A DNA stretch of 40,158 nt from a virus: the IMG/VR virus record IMGVR_UViG_3300037093_000073, positions 1-40,158 of that record. One strand, written 5' to 3'. The notes beneath the pieces were generated by a model, which had not been told where the DNA came from, did no database searches, and worked only from the letters and a program-made list of their open reading frames with translations. How positions within the stretch are numbered: the first letter of the stretch is position 1; the number at the start of each line of letters is the position of its first letter. This document shows positions 36,827 through 40,158 of this stretch, in pieces. A program made the translations under genes and the position numbers.

Positions 36827-39442
36827 ATGGCAACCAATACATATGCTCAACCATCATCAATGAATTATTGCGTAGCATTCGGTGCTAATAGTTCAGCGAA
36901 CCCTAGCGGAATAATTTATCAAACAAGAGCACCAACTTCAGCGGATACCTCATATCCAATTGGGACGCAATGGATCTATGTAGGTGTTGCCTCATATGAC
37001 CTTCTTGGTCTCACATCAGCTAACAACGTTCTTACAGCAACTTGGTCAACTCCTGAAGGATCAGCTGCTTCAACAACTCAAGCTGGTGTTGTTTTCTTAA
37101 GTACATTGGCTCAGTTAGAAGGTGGTACAGCTCCAGCTGGCTCTTATGTTCCATTAGCTAACGACGTATTCACCTTTGTTCAATCTGTTGTTTTAGGAGG
37201 CGCTGCCATAGCTCAAACAGGAGTTACTGGTATTACGAACCTAGCAACTAACGCACAAGCAGTTGCCGGAACAGCAACCGTTCCAGGTGTTACTGCTCTA
37301 GCAGTTCAGCCGTCTAACTTAGCAGCTGTATTCGCAGCTGCTCCTGCAATTGGAACAACTACACCAGCTGCCGGAACATTCACAGCATTAACCGCTGTCG
37401 GAACTGTATTACTTAACGCAACTGGAACAGCAGCAACCACAATCGGTGGTTCTTCTGGTGCAGTTACGATTGCAACTGGTGCTGGTAACTTTAGTTTAAC
37501 CGGTGGTGGTAACACTATTGGTATCGGTAATGATGCAGCAGCGAACGTGATAACTGTCGGTTCCTTAACTGGTGCTGCTTCATTAAATCTACAAGCAGGA
37601 ACTGGTAACTTTGTTATCACAACTGCTGCTACGACAACTATCACAGTTGGAGCAGCTTTAACAACCGGTACAATTACAATCGGTGGTACTGCTCAAACAG
37701 GAACAACCATTCTGGGATCTTCTTCTGGAACCAATATTATAGCGATCGGTAATGGTGCAGGTGCTACGACTCTTAATCTAGTTAATAACCAAATCGCTGG
37801 CGCTTTAAACGTTGGTGCTGCAATGACAACTGGAACAATCGTTCTTGGTGGTACAGCCCAGACAGGCACAATCACACTCGGTTCTTCATCTGGTACAAAT
37901 ACTATTATAATCGCTGGAGGCGCTGGTGCATCAACAGTCAATATAGCAAACTCACAAGTTGCAGGCGCTGTAAATATCGGTGCTGGTATGACAACTGGTG
38001 CAGTCACAATAGGCGGTACAGGCGCTCAAACTGGTACGCTTGGACTAGGTGTTGGAACTGGAGCACAAACGATTAACTTAGGTACTGGCGGAACTGGTAT
38101 TAAAACTATTAACCTAGGTACTGGAGCTATCGGTAACGTCATAACGATCGGTACTTTAACAGGCGCTGCTTCTCTATCTCTATTAGTCGGCACTGGTAAT
38201 TTCAGTTTAAACGGTGCAGCAACTTCAACTTATGCAGTGGGTGGTTCAACTACTACAGGCACAATATTGATCGGAGGTATTGCTCAAACTGGAACAATAA
38301 CCTTGGGATCTTCTTCTGGAACAAACATAGTAGCAATTGGTGCAGGTACTGGGGCAACTACTGTGTCAATTGCAAACGTCGGTACAGCAGGTAATGCTGT
38401 GAATCTGGCAACTTCAGCGGGAGCTAACGTAATTACTATAGGCTCAGTATCTGGTGCTTCCAGTATCTCAATGTTGGTCGGTACAGGTAACTTTGCAATC
38501 AATGGTGCAGCTACATCAACATACAACGTTGGTGCTTCAACAACAACAGGAACAATCTTGATTGGTGGTACTGCTCAAACAGGTACAATAACTCTAGGTT
38601 CTTCTTCAGGTACGAATATTGTAGCAATCGGTGCAGGTACAGGAGCAACTACAGTTTCCATCGCTAACGTTGGAACTTCCGGCAATGCTGTTAACCTGGC
38701 CACATCTGCTGGAGCTAACGTTATTACGATCGGTTCTGTTACTGGTGCTTCAAGTATATCTATGTTAGTCGGAACTGGTAACTTCGCCCTTAATGGAGCT
38801 GCAACTTCTACATATAATATTGGTGCTTCAACAACAACAGGAACAATCTTGATTGGTGGTACTGCACAAACGGCTGCAATTACAATTGGCTCTTCTTCAG
38901 GTACTAATACAATTCTTATTGGTAACGGCGCAGGAGCAGGAACAGTTTCGATAGCGAACGCAACAACTGCTGGAGCTACTGTTAATATAGCAACGGCTGC
39001 TGGTATAAACGCTGTGACGATTGCAAACGGAGCATCAGCTAATACAGTCATTATCGGTTCGACCAATACAACTTCGACCACAACGATCAATGCAGGATCT
39101 GGAAAGATCAACCTAAACGGTAACTTGAACTTTGCAACAGCCGGTAATAAGATCCTAAGTGCTAACGTTGGAACAACAATAGCAGCTGGTGCAAATAGCT
39201 TTGGTTCGGTAACTTTAGTTGGAGGGACTGCAACAGTTAGTACAACTGCTGTTACATCAAGCTCTTTGATTTTCTTAAGTAGATTGTCAATTGGCGCGAC
39301 TGGAGCTGCTCCTTTAGGTATGTTATCTGTCGGAACAATCACTAACGGTTCATCATTCATCATCAACGCTGCAACAACAGCCGTTGGTAATACAAACGTC
39401 GCAACAGACGTTTCAGTAATCGCTTGGTTTATTGTAAACTAA
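36827..39442 (+). CDS. Giant repeat tail fibre, 871 aa
   Basis: ATG 36827 follows ATGAGGAAAATTT. The N-terminal ~100 residues (PTSADTSYPIGTQWIYVGVA, NVLTATWSTPEG) form a virion-attachment domain shared in outline with the 445-aa spike. Residues ~180-780 are a Gly/Thr/Ala/Ile repeat shaft (GGTAQTGTITLGSSSGTNI and variants) with at least two exact-length 97-residue units. The C-terminal ~75 residues (VSTTAVTSSSLIFLSRLSIG, VIAWFIVN) look like a receptor-binding tip. The protein is almost free of Lys and Arg. Long antisense frames in this gene are composition artefacts. Confidence 0.85.
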   Translation: MATNTYAQPSSMNYCVAFGANSSANPSGIIYQTRAPTSADTSYPIGTQWIYVGVASYDLLGLTSANNVLTATWSTPEGSAASTTQAGVVFLSTLAQLEGGTAPAGSYVPLANDVFTFVQSVVLGGAAIAQTGVTGITNLATNAQAVAGTATVPGVTALAVQPSNLAAVFAAAPAIGTTTPAAGTFTALTAVGTVLLNATGTAATTIGGSSGAVTIATGAGNFSLTGGGNTIGIGNDAAANVITVGSLTGAASLNLQAGTGNFVITTAATTTITVGAALTTGTITIGGTAQTGTTILGSSSGTNIIAIGNGAGATTLNLVNNQIAGALNVGAAMTTGTIVLGGTAQTGTITLGSSSGTNTIIIAGGAGASTVNIANSQVAGAVNIGAGMTTGAVTIGGTGAQTGTLGLGVGTGAQTINLGTGGTGIKTINLGTGAIGNVITIGTLTGAASLSLLVGTGNFSLNGAATSTYAVGGSTTTGTILIGGIAQTGTITLGSSSGTNIVAIGAGTGATTVSIANVGTAGNAVNLATSAGANVITIGSVSGASSISMLVGTGNFAINGAATSTYNVGASTTTGTILIGGTAQTGTITLGSSSGTNIVAIGAGTGATTVSIANVGTSGNAVNLATSAGANVITIGSVTGASSISMLVGTGNFALNGAATSTYNIGASTTTGTILIGGTAQTAAITIGSSSGTNTILIGNGAGAGTVSIANATTAGATVNIATAAGINAVTIANGASANTVIIGSTNTTSTTTINAGSGKINLNGNLNFATAGNKILSANVGTTIAAGANSFGSVTLVGGTATVSTTAVTSSSLIFLSRLSIGATGAAPLGMLSVGTITNGSSFIINAATTAVGNTNVATDVSVIAWFIVN
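38222..38880 (+). repeat. Tandem 291-bp units in the fibre gene
   Basis: Units start at 38222, 38513 and (partial) 38804, each opening with a TSTY codon set and coding 97 residues. The proteins are nearly identical, while the DNA differs at most third positions. An exception is a 46-base stretch identical between units two and three (38529-38574 and 38820-38865), which points to recent local gene conversion. Confidence 0.8.
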
Positions 39443-39453
39443 AGTTTGCATTA

Positions 39454-39491
39454 TTTATGGTTCATCGGATATATAAACGATGAACCATAAA
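39454..39491. repeat. Perfect 14-bp inverted repeat after the fibre gene
   Basis: TTTATGGTTCATCG (39454-39467) and CGATGAACCATAAA (39478-39491) are perfect inverted copies around a 10-base A/T-rich loop. No T run follows, so it is not a classic terminator. It could be an RNA processing or stability hairpin, or a protein-binding site. Confidence 0.75.
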
Positions 39492-39506
39492 CCCTATAGG
39501 TATTAC

Positions 39507-39740
39507 ATGTTAAAGAACATCTCACAACTCGAATTTGTAGCCGGCGGAAAGATCTATCATTTCAATTGCGATAGTGATGCACCGCTTCCAAACGTTAAAG
39601 AAGCTTTGAATAAATTCATCCATTTTGTTTGTCAGATCGAAGACAATATTGCAGCAGCTCAAAAAGATGCTGAGGAAAAAGCTAAGGCTGAACAGCCTCA
39701 AGTAGAAACAACAGAAAACATCGTACCAATTGAGGGATAA
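39507..39740 (+). CDS. Small virion-associated protein, 77 aa
   Basis: The start is taken as ATG 39507 with AGG seven bases upstream; an earlier ATG (39480) lies within the inverted repeat arm. The product (MLKNISQLEFVAGGKIYHFN...) begins with a beta hairpin, followed by a helix and a Glu/Lys/Ala tail. Small proteins of this type accompany fibre genes. It is coupled to the next gene by TAATG. Confidence 0.6.
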   Translation: MLKNISQLEFVAGGKIYHFNCDSDAPLPNVKEALNKFIHFVCQIEDNIAAAQKDAEEKAKAEQPQVETTENIVPIEG

Positions 39741-40075
39741 TGGGAGCTTACAGTAACAGACTTGCATGGGAAACTCTACGGACTTTTGATACTTCAACCC
39801 TAACTGGGTCTTATCAAACGATCGGTCTTCCCTTGGTATGGCCATCTTATATTTTAAAAATGGTCAATAACAGCAATGTTTTGGTCACTGTTTCCATCGA
39901 CGGGGCAACTGATATAGACGTTCTCCCGTCTAACTCTTTCTTTCTATACGATGAAGCTACATCCGTTAATCCTTTCCCCGAAGCTGTGCCCAAAGGGACT
40001 CAGTTCTTCATTAAGGGTGGCACTCCTGGCGTTGGCTTGATCTATCTAACAACACAGTATATTGTTCAAACATAA
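39740..40075 (+). CDS. Small tail-associated structural protein, 111 aa
   Basis: GAGGG lies just before ATG 39740. The sequence is a compact beta domain (SYQTIGLPLVWPSYILKMVN, NVLVTVSIDGATDIDVLPSN, FFLYDEATSV, GTQFFIKGG) common in phage tail regions between fibre genes. It may be an adaptor or chaperone for fibre attachment. The next gene lies 12 bases downstream in the same frame. Confidence 0.65.
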   Translation: MGAYSNRLAWETLRTFDTSTLTGSYQTIGLPLVWPSYILKMVNNSNVLVTVSIDGATDIDVLPSNSFFLYDEATSVNPFPEAVPKGTQFFIKGGTPGVGLIYLTTQYIVQT

Positions 40076-40087
40076 AGGTGGTGGGTT

Positions 40088-40158
40088 ATTTCTCAAGCAG
40101 GTGAAATCAATAGCGGTAACAGTATCATTCCTGGAACTGTTCCGATCATGTTTGTAAC
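40088..40158 (+). CDS. Start of a further tail fibre gene, apparently with an AUU start codon
   Basis: The frame ATT TCT CAA GCA GGT GAA reads (M)SQAGEINSGNSIIPGTVP and runs off the window. It resembles the start of the fibre at 109 (MSQGGVIS). AAGGTGG lies six bases before the ATT. No ATG, GTG or TTG exists in this frame after the upstream TAA, so AUU initiation is the simplest reading; stop-codon readthrough or a sequence error are alternatives. Confidence 0.6.
   Translation, partial: MSQAGEINSGNSIIPGTVPIMFV

Noticed and set aside
38575-39366. A 263-residue open frame on the minus strand
   Set aside because: It is the mirror of the low-complexity fibre gene: rich in Pro, Val, Ala and Ile, without a ribosome site. 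The same applies to minus frames at 37306-37644, 37693-38007 and 38284-38526.
1-40158. Window as a complete circular phage genome
   Set aside because: Joining the last and first bases does not continue either partial reading frame in phase, and no endolysin is present, so closure cannot be claimed.
1-40158. CRISPR arrays, tRNA genes, reverse transcriptase/DGR, integrase
   Set aside because: No regularly spaced direct repeats, cloverleaf, RT motif or recombinase motif was recognised by eye. A dedicated search was not possible.

Overview
The window is a large part of the genome of an AT-rich, short-tailed (podovirus-like, P22-type layout) double-stranded DNA phage. The plus strand carries, in order, terminase small and large subunits, a P22-like portal, a scaffold, an N4-gp56-type major capsid protein, a head-tail adaptor, a gp10-like tail hub, three ejection-type proteins and several fibre or spike proteins. 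The host is probably Gram-negative, because the phage encodes a secreted outer-membrane beta-barrel protein with a C-terminal Phe; the host genus cannot be told from the sequence. Both ends of the window cut through tail-fibre-type genes. No tRNA, integrase, DNA polymerase or endolysin was recognised.

Layout: 1-2381 (+) fibre and beta-helix spike genes. 2378-4574 (-) is a recombination operon with Erf annealing protein, YqaJ-type exonuclease and small proteins. 4575-4773 is a divergent promoter region with a palindromic operator next to a Cro/YdaS-like repressor. 4774-10413 (+) holds replication genes (DnaD-like initiator, DnaC-like loader), a DUF1064 nuclease-like protein, the outer-membrane protein and many very small genes, several of them single-membrane-span peptides. 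10394-11421 (-) is a four-gene accessory operon with a promoter resembling that of the recombination operon. 11603-35283 (+) is the late region, interrupted by minus-strand cassettes at 13305-14482 and 18114-20822, with another at 35296-36733. 36827-40158 (+) holds a giant repeat fibre and the start of another fibre gene.

The most notable region is 22226-24565. The major capsid gene is broken by two related group I introns (22288-22500 and 22805-23965). I deduced their splice sites from P1, P10 and the terminal G, and splicing restores a continuous 321-residue N4-gp56-like capsid protein. The second intron carries a LAGLIDADG homing endonuclease inside the P1 loop, and the end of that ORF encodes the guide sequence and the P3-P6 core. 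This endonuclease gene and an unrelated free-standing HNH gene after the portal (16749-17324) share one control design: a sigma70-like promoter whose predicted start lies between the two arms of a hairpin. Read-through RNA would hide the ribosome binding site, while RNA from the local promoter would expose it.

How the genes fit together: the Cro-like protein and the GATC palindromes probably control early divergent transcription. Erf with the YqaJ nuclease would provide recombination, and the initiator with the AAA+ loader would recruit the host helicase. The terminase packages DNA through the portal into a shell of scaffold and capsid. Adaptor, hub, ejection proteins and spikes complete the virion.
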